A stretch of DNA of 64,000 nt from NCBI RefSeq assembly GCF_963664555.1, contig NZ_OY761461.1, positions 4,443,769-4,507,768 of the forward strand, read 5' to 3'. Source of the DNA: Labilibaculum sp. Lineage in GTDB: Bacteria > Bacteroidota > Bacteroidia > Bacteroidales > Marinifilaceae. Made by a program: the position numbers and the translations under genes. Below are positions 52,098 through 60,627 of this stretch, one piece after another. How positions within the stretch are numbered: the stretch's first letter is position 1; the number at the start of each line of letters is the position of its first letter. The notes under the pieces are model-generated. The model saw only the letters and a program-made list of their open reading frames with translations, made no database searches and was not told where the DNA came from.

Positions 52098-52129
52098 TTT
52101 GTATTAAAAGAAGAAATCTGTTACATTTG
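52098..52129 (+). promoter_or_regulatory. Promoter of the DUF4290 gene, long leader
   Basis: TTTG, 20 bases, TACATTTG: a full consensus match just after pcrA. The predicted start point is about 220 bases before the DUF4290 ATG. Confidence 0.7.
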
Positions 52130-52354
52130 CCTTGAGTTCTAAGATTTTCTGTAATTGTTTAGTTCATAAAAAACAATTCATTAAAGCTTCTTTTCTACTT
52201 CGTTTAGTAAAACCAGTGAAATCTTAGATTCTTCAATAGTACTTATAACTATCTTCATTTTTTTTGTGCTATTGCATTGCATTCTGAACAGTTTGCCAAA
52301 ATTACCTATCGTATAAAAAATAGTTATTACCAGATTAAAACAACAACAAAATAA
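52130..52354 (+). ncRNA. Putative structured 5' leader of DUF4290
   Basis: Between the promoter and the ATG. TCTAAGATTT (52138-52147) pairs perfectly with AAATCTTAGA (52219-52228). Inside are a hairpin AATTGTTT/AAACAATT (52153-52178) and a short TACT/AGTA hairpin near 52200, which gives a three-way-junction shape. No known riboswitch class recognised. Could be an attenuator or a separate small RNA. Confidence 0.4.
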
Positions 52355-52999
52355 ATGGATTATAATTCAAGCAGGAAACATTTAATTCTTCCTGAATATG
52401 GACGGAATGTTCACAAAATGGTAGATTACGCCTTAACTGTTGAAGACAGGGCTCAGAGAAACCATGTGGTAAAAAGTATTATTGCCATTATGGGAAATAT
52501 GTATCCTCACCTTAGAGATGTTAGTGATTTTAGACACAAACTGTGGGATCATATAGCCATCATGTCTGATTTTAATTTAGACATAGACTCTCCTTACGAA
52601 GCCCCTACAAGGGAAAAGTTAGCTGAAAAACCTGATCGACTGCCTTACAACACCAAAAGAATAAAGTACCGCCATTATGGACGCACTGTAGAAGCTTTGA
52701 TTACAAAAGCCATCGAACTTGAAGATCCGAAGGAAAAAGATGCTCTCATAATAATGATTGCTAATCACATGAAAAAATCATTCCTTAATTGGAATAAAGA
52801 CAGTGTTCCTGACGAAAAAATATTTAAAGACCTGATTGCATTATCAAAAGGGAAACTTGAAATTCCTGAACGATTAAAATTAGCTGAAGTAAAAGAACGG
52901 GAATTTGTTCAGAAAATTAAAAAGAAGAAAAATCCAAGAACTGATAATCGAAACGACAATAAAAACGATCATCGAAAGTTCAATAAACCAAGAGCATAA
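52355..52999 (+). CDS. DUF4290 protein
   Basis: 214 residues, cytoplasmic, found mainly in Bacteroidota and typically just before murA, as here. Family blocks: LILPEYGRNVHKMVDYALTV, IIAIMGNMYPHLRDVSDFRH, LWDHIAIMSDFNLDIDSPYE, IKYRHYGRTVEALITKA. A helical core is followed by a very basic, Asn-rich tail (KKKKNPRTDNRNDNKNDHRK), which suggests nucleic-acid or membrane-surface contact. Function unknown. A terminator separates it from murA. Confidence 0.9.
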   Translation: MDYNSSRKHLILPEYGRNVHKMVDYALTVEDRAQRNHVVKSIIAIMGNMYPHLRDVSDFRHKLWDHIAIMSDFNLDIDSPYEAPTREKLAEKPDRLPYNTKRIKYRHYGRTVEALITKAIELEDPKEKDALIIMIANHMKKSFLNWNKDSVPDEKIFKDLIALSKGKLEIPERLKLAEVKEREFVQKIKKKKNPRTDNRNDNKNDHRKFNKPRA

Positions 53000-53000
53000 A

Positions 53001-53028
53001 AAAAACCGGTTCCATACCGGTTTTTTTT
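53001..53028 (+). terminator. Terminator after DUF4290
   Basis: AAAAACCGG and CCGGTTTTT pair around TTCCATA, with eight Ts in total, two bases after the DUF4290 stop. Confidence 0.88.
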
Positions 53029-53112
53029 ATGTCAATACCAATCATCTTTCACTTTCCCAAACGTTTTTTATAATTATCTTTAAACCTTATATACACACCA
53101 AAAAAGTAAGCA

Positions 53113-54423
53113 ATGAGCACTTTCGAAATTATTGGAGGTAAATCGTTAAAGGGAGAATTAACCCCTCAAGGAGCAAAAAATGAAGCTCTTCAGATTTTAT
53201 GCGCCACTCTTTTAACCGAAGAAAAGGTAACCATCCATAATATACCAAACATACTAGATGTTAACAAGTTGATTGAATTGCTGTCGGAACTTGGAGTTAA
53301 AGTTAATCAGGAATCTAAAAATACTTATTCTTTCGAAGCAAAAAACATTAATCTTGACTATCTAAATTCTCCTGAATTCGCAAGCAAGGGATCGTCATTA
53401 AGAGGTTCAATAATGATTATCGGTCCTTTATTGGCACGATTTGGCAAAGGATATATTCCCCGCCCGGGCGGAGACAAAATCGGAAGACGACGTTTGGACA
53501 CACATTTTTTGGGCTTTGAAAAATTAGGTGCCAAATTCAATTTTAATCAGAATGAAAATTTCTACCGTGTTGAAGCCAAAGAATTAAAAGGCTGCTATTT
53601 ACTCCTCGACGAAGCCTCGGTTACTGGAACTGCAAACATTATTATGGCAGCAGTAATGGCCAAAGGCACAACAACAATATACAACGCAGCCTGTGAACCT
53701 TACATACAGCAATTGTGTAAAATGCTGATATCAATGGGAGCAAAAATAAGTGGTGTTGGTTCGAATCTTTTATCGATCGAAGGAGTTACTTCTTTGCATG
53801 GATGTGAGCATAGAGTGCTTCCGGATATGATTGAAATTGGAAGTTTTATTGGACTTGCTGTAATGACTAAGTCCGAAATCACAATAAAAGATGTTGCCTA
53901 CCACGAACTAGGGATGATTCCTGCTGCATTTAAACGCTTAGGTGTAAAAATGGAATTAAGAGGCGACGATATTTACATTCCAAAACAGGAAAATTATCAA
54001 ATTGAAACCTTTATCGACGGTTCAATACTCACGATTGCAGATGCTCCCTGGCCAGGACTTACTCCTGATCTACTAAGTGTATTTCTTGTGGTAGCAACCC
54101 AAGCTAAAGGAAGCGTATTAATACACCAAAAAATGTTCGAAAGTCGTTTGTTCTTTACGGATAAACTTATTGACATGGGGGCTCAAATCATTCTTTGCGA
54201 TCCGCACAGAGCAACTGTTATTGGTTTAAATCAAAAACAAGGTTTACGACCAACAACCATGGTTTCGCCAGATATCAGAGCAGGTGTTGCCCTTCTTATT
54301 GCCGCTCTTTCTGCCGATGGAAAAAGTACAATTCACAATATAGATCAGATAGACAGAGGTTACGAAAACATTGACCTGCGACTAAATGCAATTGGTGCCA
54401 GCATTAAAAGAATCAGCAATTAA
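53113..54423 (+). CDS. murA: UDP-N-acetylglucosamine 1-carboxyvinyltransferase MurA (Asp form)
   Basis: First committed step of peptidoglycan synthesis: enolpyruvyl transfer from PEP to UDP-GlcNAc. 436 residues, two inverse alpha/beta domains. GGKSLKGELTPQGAKNEAL holds the conserved Lys/Asn; RPGGDKIGRRRLDTHFLGFE is the active loop. Asp121 stands where E. coli has Cys115, the residue alkylated by fosfomycin; Cys-to-Asp enzymes in mycobacteria and chlamydiae are resistant. C-terminal PDIRAGVALLIAALSADGKS is typical. Confidence 0.97.
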   Translation: MSTFEIIGGKSLKGELTPQGAKNEALQILCATLLTEEKVTIHNIPNILDVNKLIELLSELGVKVNQESKNTYSFEAKNINLDYLNSPEFASKGSSLRGSIMIIGPLLARFGKGYIPRPGGDKIGRRRLDTHFLGFEKLGAKFNFNQNENFYRVEAKELKGCYLLLDEASVTGTANIIMAAVMAKGTTTIYNAACEPYIQQLCKMLISMGAKISGVGSNLLSIEGVTSLHGCEHRVLPDMIEIGSFIGLAVMTKSEITIKDVAYHELGMIPAAFKRLGVKMELRGDDIYIPKQENYQIETFIDGSILTIADAPWPGLTPDLLSVFLVVATQAKGSVLIHQKMFESRLFFTDKLIDMGAQIILCDPHRATVIGLNQKQGLRPTTMVSPDIRAGVALLIAALSADGKSTIHNIDQIDRGYENIDLRLNAIGASIKRISN

Positions 54424-54504
54424 CTATTTATTAACATTTTAAATAGTGATATCTGATTAATTTAGTGAAATATAAATTGTCAGTTACAGTTAAAATTTTG
54501 AGTT

Positions 54505-55053
54505 ATGAAAACAATAAAATTAGGCTTGATATTATTTTCCTTTCTTTTTTCCTTATCCACTTTTGCAGAAACATTAAAACCTGCTGAAGGAAAAGATATA
54601 AAAGAAGGCTATGAAATTGGTGACAGGCTACCGGATATTGTAGCAAAATCAATCGCCGGAAACGACATAAAACTAAGCTCGTTGGAAGGCAAATTGGTTT
54701 TAGTCGACTTTTGGGCTTCATGGTGCCCTCCTTGCCGTGCAGAAAACCCCAGAATTGTAGATGCTTACAATAAATTTAAAGACGCCAGCTTTAAAAATGG
54801 CAAAGGCTTTACAATTTATAGTTTTTCTCTTGATACCAAACAAGCTAATTGGAAAGCAGCAATAACTAAAGATAAACTTGAGTGGGATTACCATGTTAGC
54901 GAACTTAAGGGTTGGCACTCTCCTACATCAAACAAATTTGGCATTAACTCGATCCCGTCCAATTTTTTAATTGATGGAAATGGAATCATTTTAGCGAAAA
55001 ACCTTAGAGGTGAAAAACTAGAATTAATCCTTCAATACTATCAAAAAAAGTAA
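54505..55053 (+). CDS. Exported TlpA/ResA-like thioredoxin-fold protein
   Basis: 182 residues with a signal peptide (MKTIKLGLILFSFLFSLSTF, cleavage after FA). A thioredoxin-like domain with redox-active VDFWASWCPPCRAE (C74, C77) and the cis-Pro segment NSIPSNFLIDGNG. Insertion and length match the AhpC/TSA-type TlpA family. Likely reduces disulfides or helps c-type cytochrome maturation in the periplasm. Alone between murA and a terminator. Confidence 0.92.
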   Translation: MKTIKLGLILFSFLFSLSTFAETLKPAEGKDIKEGYEIGDRLPDIVAKSIAGNDIKLSSLEGKLVLVDFWASWCPPCRAENPRIVDAYNKFKDASFKNGKGFTIYSFSLDTKQANWKAAITKDKLEWDYHVSELKGWHSPTSNKFGINSIPSNFLIDGNGIILAKNLRGEKLELILQYYQKK

Positions 55054-55069
55054 TAATCTCCTCAACACA

Positions 55070-55106
55070 AATGCGCCATTCATAAATTTGAATGGCATTT
55101 TTTTTT
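55070..55106 (+). terminator. Terminator after the TlpA-like gene
   Basis: GCCATTCA and TGAATGGC pair around TAAATT, extended by AATGC/GCATT-like bases and followed by nine Ts. Confidence 0.85.
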
Positions 55107-55569
55107 AATCCTCATGTTTCATTAAAAACATCTTAATCTCCTCAATACAAAAGCCTTTACTTTCAATCCAGTCAATAGCTTTATCCTCTCTGCTAAATAC
55201 ACGTGTATTTAAATTTGTATCTCTTAAATAAAAAGAAAAAATATAGGCCCTTACAATTTGCCCAAACTTTAGACCAACAATAACTGCATTATATTCAAAC
55301 TGTAAACGACGGGTAAGCTTACGAATTGCATTATTTATTATCCTGGCTATCTCAGGAGATGATATAATTAAATCGCTCAAATCGCAAATGGAAGCCAAGT
55401 CTTTATATAAATACTCTTCCAACATTTGATCAATCGCCTTGGAAAAAAAAATAGCAGCCTCCTCATCTTGCATACCCATAACCTTAAGATACGCTACATT
55501 AGAATATACCCGAATGCAAAAATCATCACTATCTATTACAATCTTCATCCCATTAAATTTTCGATTCAT
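55105..55569 (-). CDS. Unknown 154-residue protein, STAS-like
   Basis: No signal peptide or membrane span. The plan beta-alpha-beta with a mid-protein VIVGLKFGQIVRAYIFSFYL strand-helix and a C-terminal REDKAIDWIESKG helix is like SpoIIAA/STAS-like proteins whose last helix has a similar AxxWL pattern. This is a resemblance only. Two Cys pairs of no clear motif. Starts opposite to grpE and ends against the TlpA-gene terminator. Confidence 0.6.
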   Translation of the reverse strand: MNRKFNGMKIVIDSDDFCIRVYSNVAYLKVMGMQDEEAAIFFSKAIDQMLEEYLYKDLASICDLSDLIISSPEIARIINNAIRKLTRRLQFEYNAVIVGLKFGQIVRAYIFSFYLRDTNLNTRVFSREDKAIDWIESKGFCIEEIKMFLMKHED

Positions 55570-55714
55570 ATCGCATTCATATTTAACAGACTAAAAACTA
55601 AATATAAGATTTTCCAGAAGATTAACTAACAATATTTATTTGAAATTACACCATTGATCCAACTCCCTCATTTTCCAAAAAAATAAAATTTTAAAAACTT
55701 ATAATAACAAATTC

Positions 55715-55722
55715 TATCTTTG
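55715..55722 (+). promoter_or_regulatory. -7 element for grpE-dnaJ
   Basis: TATCTTTG, exact consensus, 89 bases before the grpE ATG. It is immediately followed by the inverted repeat at 55723. Confidence 0.6.
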
Positions 55723-55753
55723 TGCCAATTTGTCGGAAGACAACACATTGGCA
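55723..55753 (+). promoter_or_regulatory. Nested inverted repeat at the grpE transcription start
   Basis: TGCCAAT (55723-55729) pairs with ATTGGCA (55747-55753); inside, TTGTC pairs with GACAA around a GGAA tetraloop, leaving a CAC bulge. It abuts the -7 box, so it would cover the start site as an operator or form the first RNA hairpin. It does not match CIRCE. Confidence 0.55.
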
Positions 55754-55810
55754 GACTATTTGTATTTACTGCCGCGGAATAAAAATTAGAACGATAAAAA
55801 TCATTGAAAA

Positions 55811-56425
55811 ATGACAAAAGATAAAAGCAAACCAAATAAAGAAGAATTGAAAGATAAAGATATAGAAACTACTGAAAATCAAATGATAGAAGAGGTATTC
55901 GAAAAAGAAGAGTCAAAGATCGAAGAAAATAAGGATACGAAGAAAACCAAGAAATCTGCAAAAGAAAAAAAAGCAGACGAACTTGCTGAATTAACAATCC
56001 AACTTCAGAATATTAATGACAAGTATGTACGTTTGTCAGCCGAATTTGACAACTATCGCAAAAGAACTTTAAAAGAGAAGATGGAACTGACCAAATCGGG
56101 CGGAGAAAAGATTCTTATCAACATTCTTCCTGTAATGGATAACTTCGAACGTGCCCTGCAATCAATTGATGCCGCAAAAGACATTGATGCAATAAAGGAT
56201 GGCGTTCATTTGATTTATGGCAATTTCAAAGAATTTGTCACTCAAAATGGAGTAAAAGAAATTGAAGCTGTAAATCAGGATTTTGACACCGACATCCACG
56301 AGGCAATTACTAAAATCCCTGCTCCAACCAAGGAGTTAAAAGGAAAAGTAGTTGACTGTGTTGAAAAAGGATATTTTCTTCACGACAAGGTAATTCGTTT
56401 TGCCAAAGTTGTTGTAGGAGAATAA
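55811..56425 (+). CDS. grpE: Nucleotide exchange factor GrpE
   Basis: Releases ADP from DnaK. 204 residues: a charged disordered N-terminus, a long coiled coil (about 60-110), then the conserved VRLSAEFDNYRKRTLKEKME and the beta domain ending GYFLHDKVIRFAKVVVG. Followed 29 bases later by dnaJ; dnaK is not in the window. Confidence 0.96.
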   Translation: MTKDKSKPNKEELKDKDIETTENQMIEEVFEKEESKIEENKDTKKTKKSAKEKKADELAELTIQLQNINDKYVRLSAEFDNYRKRTLKEKMELTKSGGEKILINILPVMDNFERALQSIDAAKDIDAIKDGVHLIYGNFKEFVTQNGVKEIEAVNQDFDTDIHEAITKIPAPTKELKGKVVDCVEKGYFLHDKVIRFAKVVVGE

Positions 56426-56454
56426 GGAAATTCAAAATCTAAGCTGAGAAAAAG

Positions 56455-57612
56455 ATGTCGAAAAGAGATTATTATGAAGTGCTGGGAGTTCCCAAGTCAG
56501 CCTCGGAAGCCGAATTAAAAAAAGCATACCGTAAAAAAGCCATTCAGTTTCATCCAGATAAAAATCCGGACAATAAGGACGCTGAAGAAAAATTTAAAGA
56601 AGCTGCAGAAGCTTATGAAGTTTTAAGTAATCCTGAAAAACGTCAGCGATACGATCAATTTGGTCATTCGGGCATGAGCGGTTCAGCCGGCGGCGGTTTC
56701 GGTGGTGGCGGAATGAACATGGAAGATATTTTCTCTCATTTTGGCGACATCTTTGGTGGTGGTGGCGGATCTTTCTTTGGTGGTGGATTTGGCGGTGGCG
56801 GCCGAAGCTCAAGAAGAGTAAACCGTGGCAGCAACCTTAGGGTTAAGGTTAAGCTGACATTAAAGGAAATTGCAGAAGGTGTTGAAAAGAAGATAAAAGT
56901 TAAAAAACAGGTTGAATGTAAGTCGTGTAGTGGATCAGGAGCAAAAGACGGATCGTCATTTTCTACTTGTTCTACCTGTCATGGTTCTGGTCAGGTAACA
57001 CGTATCCAGAATACAATTCTTGGCCAAATGCAAACAGCTTCAACTTGTCCGTCTTGTGGTGGTGAAGGAAAAATTATCACAAATAGATGTACTAAATGTG
57101 CTGGAGAAGGAATTGTGCAAGACGAAGAGGTTATCACAATCAATATTCCTGCCGGAGTAGCCGAAGGAATGCAGCTGTCGGTTAGCGGAAGAGGAAATGC
57201 TGCCCGCCGGGGCGGAGTAAATGGTGATTTATTAATTCTTGTTCATGAAGAAGAACATCCGGAATTGATTCGTGATGAAAACGATCTTTTATACAATCTA
57301 TTTATTAGTATTCCTGACTCAATATTAGGCACTGCTGTTGAAATTCCTACGATTGAAAATAAGGTAAAAGTGAAAATTGATGCTGGAACTCAACCGGGGA
57401 AAATTCTTCGCTTAAGAGGTAAAGGTTTGCCTGATATCAATGGTTACGGCAGAGGAGATTTACTGGTTAAAATTAATGTTTGGATACCGAATACCATTTC
57501 TAAAGATGAAAAGAAAATTTTAGAGAAACTGCAAACTTCTGAAAGCTTTACGCCTAAGCCTACGGCTCACGAAAAAAGCTTTTTCAAAAAAGTGAAGAAC
57601 TTTTTTGATTAA
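56455..57612 (+). CDS. dnaJ: Chaperone DnaJ
   Basis: Class I Hsp40 that hands substrates to DnaK. 385 residues: J domain with QFHPDKNPDNKDAEEKF, a Gly/Phe-rich stretch (about 77-122), four zinc-binding CxxCxGxG repeats (CKSCSGSG, CSTCHGSG, CPSCGGEG, CTKCAGEG) and the C-terminal substrate domains. Complete and normal in length. Ends the heat-shock operon before a strong terminator. Confidence 0.98.
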   Translation: MSKRDYYEVLGVPKSASEAELKKAYRKKAIQFHPDKNPDNKDAEEKFKEAAEAYEVLSNPEKRQRYDQFGHSGMSGSAGGGFGGGGMNMEDIFSHFGDIFGGGGGSFFGGGFGGGGRSSRRVNRGSNLRVKVKLTLKEIAEGVEKKIKVKKQVECKSCSGSGAKDGSSFSTCSTCHGSGQVTRIQNTILGQMQTASTCPSCGGEGKIITNRCTKCAGEGIVQDEEVITINIPAGVAEGMQLSVSGRGNAARRGGVNGDLLILVHEEEHPELIRDENDLLYNLFISIPDSILGTAVEIPTIENKVKVKIDAGTQPGKILRLRGKGLPDINGYGRGDLLVKINVWIPNTISKDEKKILEKLQTSESFTPKPTAHEKSFFKKVKNFFD

Positions 57613-57635
57613 GAAATCACAATATTAAATTTATA

Positions 57636-57672
57636 AAAAAAGAGATCATCCAACAATGGATGATCTCTTTTT
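57636..57672 (+). terminator. Terminator after dnaJ
   Basis: AGAGATCATCCA and TGGATGATCTCT form a perfect 12-bp stem around ACAA with five Ts after it. Confidence 0.93.
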
Positions 57673-58094
57673 GCATCTGCCCAAATGACAAATCAGGAAA
57701 GCAAATTCCAGAACAAAACAGCAAACTTTCTGCTTAAAATTTCGGGCCGCCTGTTTTGAGAATGCAACGCCACACTCTCCAAATCAATCATTCAAAATAA
57801 TAAGGCATACTTCCTGTCTGAAGAGGGGAATTTCCTTTCCAAACAGGCAAGTTTCTCCGAATCAGGAGCCGAATTCTCTCCCTGACAGGAAAATTATGAG
57901 TTAAACACATCCAATCCATATTAATCTAAATATTTATCTTATTTGATCAAAATAATCCGTTATAAATTACATCGTTCAAAACCAAATTAAAAACCTGTGC
58001 AATCTTCTTTACATCGATTTTATATGTTGAATTTCTCTAAATTGATTACTTTAGTTTCCTATTGAAATTTTAGTGTCACCAAACCAATATATAC
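57673..58094. other. 422-bp intergenic stretch with degenerate 21-bp repeats
   Basis: Between the dnaJ terminator and the ABC ATPase gene. The first 220 bases contain short degenerate repeats (separate entry); the remainder is plain AT-rich DNA with no clear promoter or gene. Confidence 0.5.
57811..57894 (+). repeat. Four degenerate 21-bp direct repeats
   Basis: Units start TTC at 57811, 57832, 57853 and 57874, each exactly 21 bases; the shared core is TTCYY, then CAGGnnAAT near the end. Related fragments (TTCC...AACAGCAAACT) occur from 57706, and looser ones between. The third unit fits best with a one-base shift. Confidence 0.6.
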
Positions 58095-59018
58095 ATGGCA
58101 TTTTTCGAAGCAAAAGACATTGTTAAACAATACGCAGGGCACAAAGCTTTAAACAAGGTAAGTATCTCCGTTCCGAAAGGAAGCATTTTCGGTCTGCTGG
58201 GACCAAATGGTGCAGGAAAAACAACTTTAATCAGAATTATAAACCAAATAACCGGCCCCGATTCCGGAGAGGTTTTCTTTAATGGCAAACCATTGGTTCC
58301 CGCCGACATAACACGAATTGGATACCTTCCTGAAGAAAGAGGTTTGTATAAAAAAATGAAAGTTGGAGAACAGGCTGTTTATCTGGCTCAGCTTAAAGGA
58401 ATGAGCCAAAAGGAAGCAACAAAAAAACTAAAGGTTTGGTTCGATAAGTTTGATATTCTTCAATGGTGGGATAAAAAAGTAGAAGAGCTTTCGAAAGGAA
58501 TGCAGCAAAAAATACAGTTTATTGTTACCATTCTGCATGAACCTGAATTACTGATCTTTGATGAACCATTTAGTGGTTTCGATCCGATCAACGCCAATCT
58601 TCTAAAAAAGGAGATTCTGGAGCTTCGCGACAAAGGAGCAACCATCATCTTCTCAACACACAATATGGGATCGGTTGAAGAAATTTGTGACCATATTGCA
58701 CTGATCAACAAATCGGAAAAAATATTGGACGGACCAGTTGACCAGATCAAGAAGAAATATCGAACCAATACCTATCAACTTACTTATACCGGTGAATTCG
58801 ACAAACTGGAGCAAGTTCTAAAGTCAGATTTTGAGATTGTAGAGAAAAACAAAGGTCTCGACGCCAATACCCTTACAATAAGATTGAATAATGGAGCTAC
58901 ATCCAATGAATTATTGGAGCAATTACTCCCCTATTTAAATATCGTTTCCTTTAGTGAAATCATTCCCAGCATGAATGATATATTCATTCGAGTTGTGAAT
59001 GAAAACAAAAAAATCTAA
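58095..59018 (+). CDS. ABC transporter ATP-binding protein, NatA-like
   Basis: 307 residues with one nucleotide-binding domain: Walker A GPNGAGKTTLIRI, signature ELSKGMQQKIQFI, Walker B LLIFDEPFSGFD, H-loop FSTHNMGSVEE. The extra C-terminal 80 residues are usual for ATPases of the NatAB and drug-efflux group. Paired with the permease 18 bases downstream. Substrate (Na+, drug or lipid-linked) cannot be told. Confidence 0.93.
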   Translation: MAFFEAKDIVKQYAGHKALNKVSISVPKGSIFGLLGPNGAGKTTLIRIINQITGPDSGEVFFNGKPLVPADITRIGYLPEERGLYKKMKVGEQAVYLAQLKGMSQKEATKKLKVWFDKFDILQWWDKKVEELSKGMQQKIQFIVTILHEPELLIFDEPFSGFDPINANLLKKEILELRDKGATIIFSTHNMGSVEEICDHIALINKSEKILDGPVDQIKKKYRTNTYQLTYTGEFDKLEQVLKSDFEIVEKNKGLDANTLTIRLNNGATSNELLEQLLPYLNIVSFSEIIPSMNDIFIRVVNENKKI

Positions 59019-59036
59019 CCCGAAACACCTTTAAAA

Positions 59037-60377
59037 ATGAATAAAATTTTCATCATTATAAAAAGAGAATATCTTTCGCGAGTAAAGAAAAGATCATTCC
59101 TTATTTTAACCTTTTTAACTCCTGTTTTAATTGCCGGTATTTATGCATTCATGATTTGGATGATGCTTAAAGACGATACAGAAAGCAGAACCATTGCTGT
59201 AATTAATGAATCGGAATTGGTTGAACCTGTACAATCTAAAGATTTCACCACCTTCAAATACCTTACCGACACAAGTTTTGAAGATGCCAAAGCACAAATG
59301 GAGGAAAAAGGATATTATGCGATTCTTGTAATTCCTGCGAATATTTTGGACAACAAAACAGCAGAATTATTCTCCTACAAACAGGTGACAATAGAAGTAA
59401 AATCGGAAGCAGGCTTTCAACTTAGAGATCATATTGAGCAACTAAAACGATCAAAAATTATTGCTCAGGCCAACATGCCCGATTTGGAAGAGAAACTGGC
59501 AGCAACAAAAACTCCTATTTCTATGAAAACCATCAAATTTGGAGAGGGTGGAGAAATAAAACAAAGCTCCACAGAAATAGCAATGGCCATTGGATTTATA
59601 TCCAGCTTCATCATTTATATGTTTATTTTCTTGTATGGTGTACAAGTAATGCGTGGTGTAATCGAAGAAAAAAGCAATCGAATTGTTGAGGTAATTATTT
59701 CATCGGTAAAACCTTTTCAACTGATGATGGGGAAAATCGTTGGTGTTGCAATGGTTGGATTGACTCAGTTCATTATGTGGGTTATTCTTTCCGGTGTAAT
59801 TATCACTATTGGTACTGCGGTAGTATTGCCAGGTGTCGATATGGATTCATTACAACAAGCAAAAACACTTTCGGAATTGCCTCAGGGAGCAGCTTCGTTA
59901 AATGCTGATCAATTAAAAATGGCTCAGGATTTATTGGGTACTTTTGACTTTGGATACGTTGCCGGAATTCTTGGTGCATTTATCTTCTTTTTCCTTGGTG
60001 GTTATTTGTTGTACTCAGCCCTTTTTGCCGCCGTTGGCAGCGCTGTTGATAATGAAACTGAAACTCAGCAATTCATGCTGCCAATAACAATTCCTCTGAT
60101 ATTGGCCATGTATATCGGTTTTGCTGTTGCAAAGAATCCGGAAGGCAGTCTCGCCTTTTGGGGATCAATGATCCCTTTAACCTCACCGATAGTGATGCTT
60201 GTAAGAATTCCATATGGAGTTCCGGTATGGGAATTACTACTCTCTATGGTAACACTAATTGGAACCTTCCTTTTTGTTACCTGGATTGCAGCAAAAATAT
60301 ATAGAACCGGAATTTTAATGTATGGAAAAAAAGTTTCCTACAAAGAAATCTGGAAATGGCTGCGCTATCATAATTAG
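59037..60377 (+). CDS. ABC-2 type permease, NatB-like
   Basis: 446 residues. One N-terminal membrane span (about 20-42, FLILTFLTPVLIAGIYAFMI), a large extracytoplasmic domain of about 130 residues, then five or six C-terminal spans with the conserved GVIEEKSNRIVEVIISSVKP at the membrane entry. This is the NatB architecture. Works with the preceding ATPase. Confidence 0.92.
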   Translation: MNKIFIIIKREYLSRVKKRSFLILTFLTPVLIAGIYAFMIWMMLKDDTESRTIAVINESELVEPVQSKDFTTFKYLTDTSFEDAKAQMEEKGYYAILVIPANILDNKTAELFSYKQVTIEVKSEAGFQLRDHIEQLKRSKIIAQANMPDLEEKLAATKTPISMKTIKFGEGGEIKQSSTEIAMAIGFISSFIIYMFIFLYGVQVMRGVIEEKSNRIVEVIISSVKPFQLMMGKIVGVAMVGLTQFIMWVILSGVIITIGTAVVLPGVDMDSLQQAKTLSELPQGAASLNADQLKMAQDLLGTFDFGYVAGILGAFIFFFLGGYLLYSALFAAVGSAVDNETETQQFMLPITIPLILAMYIGFAVAKNPEGSLAFWGSMIPLTSPIVMLVRIPYGVPVWELLLSMVTLIGTFLFVTWIAAKIYRTGILMYGKKVSYKEIWKWLRYHN

Positions 60378-60401
60378 AAAGAACTAAATAATGAACTATG
60401 T

Positions 60402-60430
60402 AAATGCCTCATTTTGTGAGGCATTTTTTA
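60402..60430 (+). terminator. Terminator after the ABC genes
   Basis: AAATGCCTCA and TGAGGCATTT pair perfectly around TTTTG, followed by more Ts. Confidence 0.9.
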
Positions 60431-60627
60431 CAAATAGATAACAGGCATGATTTTTGGAGAAACCCTAAACGTTAAAAAAACTTATTCATCGTAACAAGCC
60501 AGTCAAAAATTATACCCCGAGAGCAAAGTTTTTACTATCTTCGGGTTCAAATTGAATCTTAGGAAGTTAAATAGCCTTTCAGGAATCACTAATAAATCAG
60601 ACAATTAACTCAACCAAATAGTAATTC

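Noticed and set aside
55723..55753. CIRCE/HrcA operator before grpE
   Set aside because: The arms are TGCCAAT and ATTGGCA, not TTAGCACTC and GAGTGCTAA.
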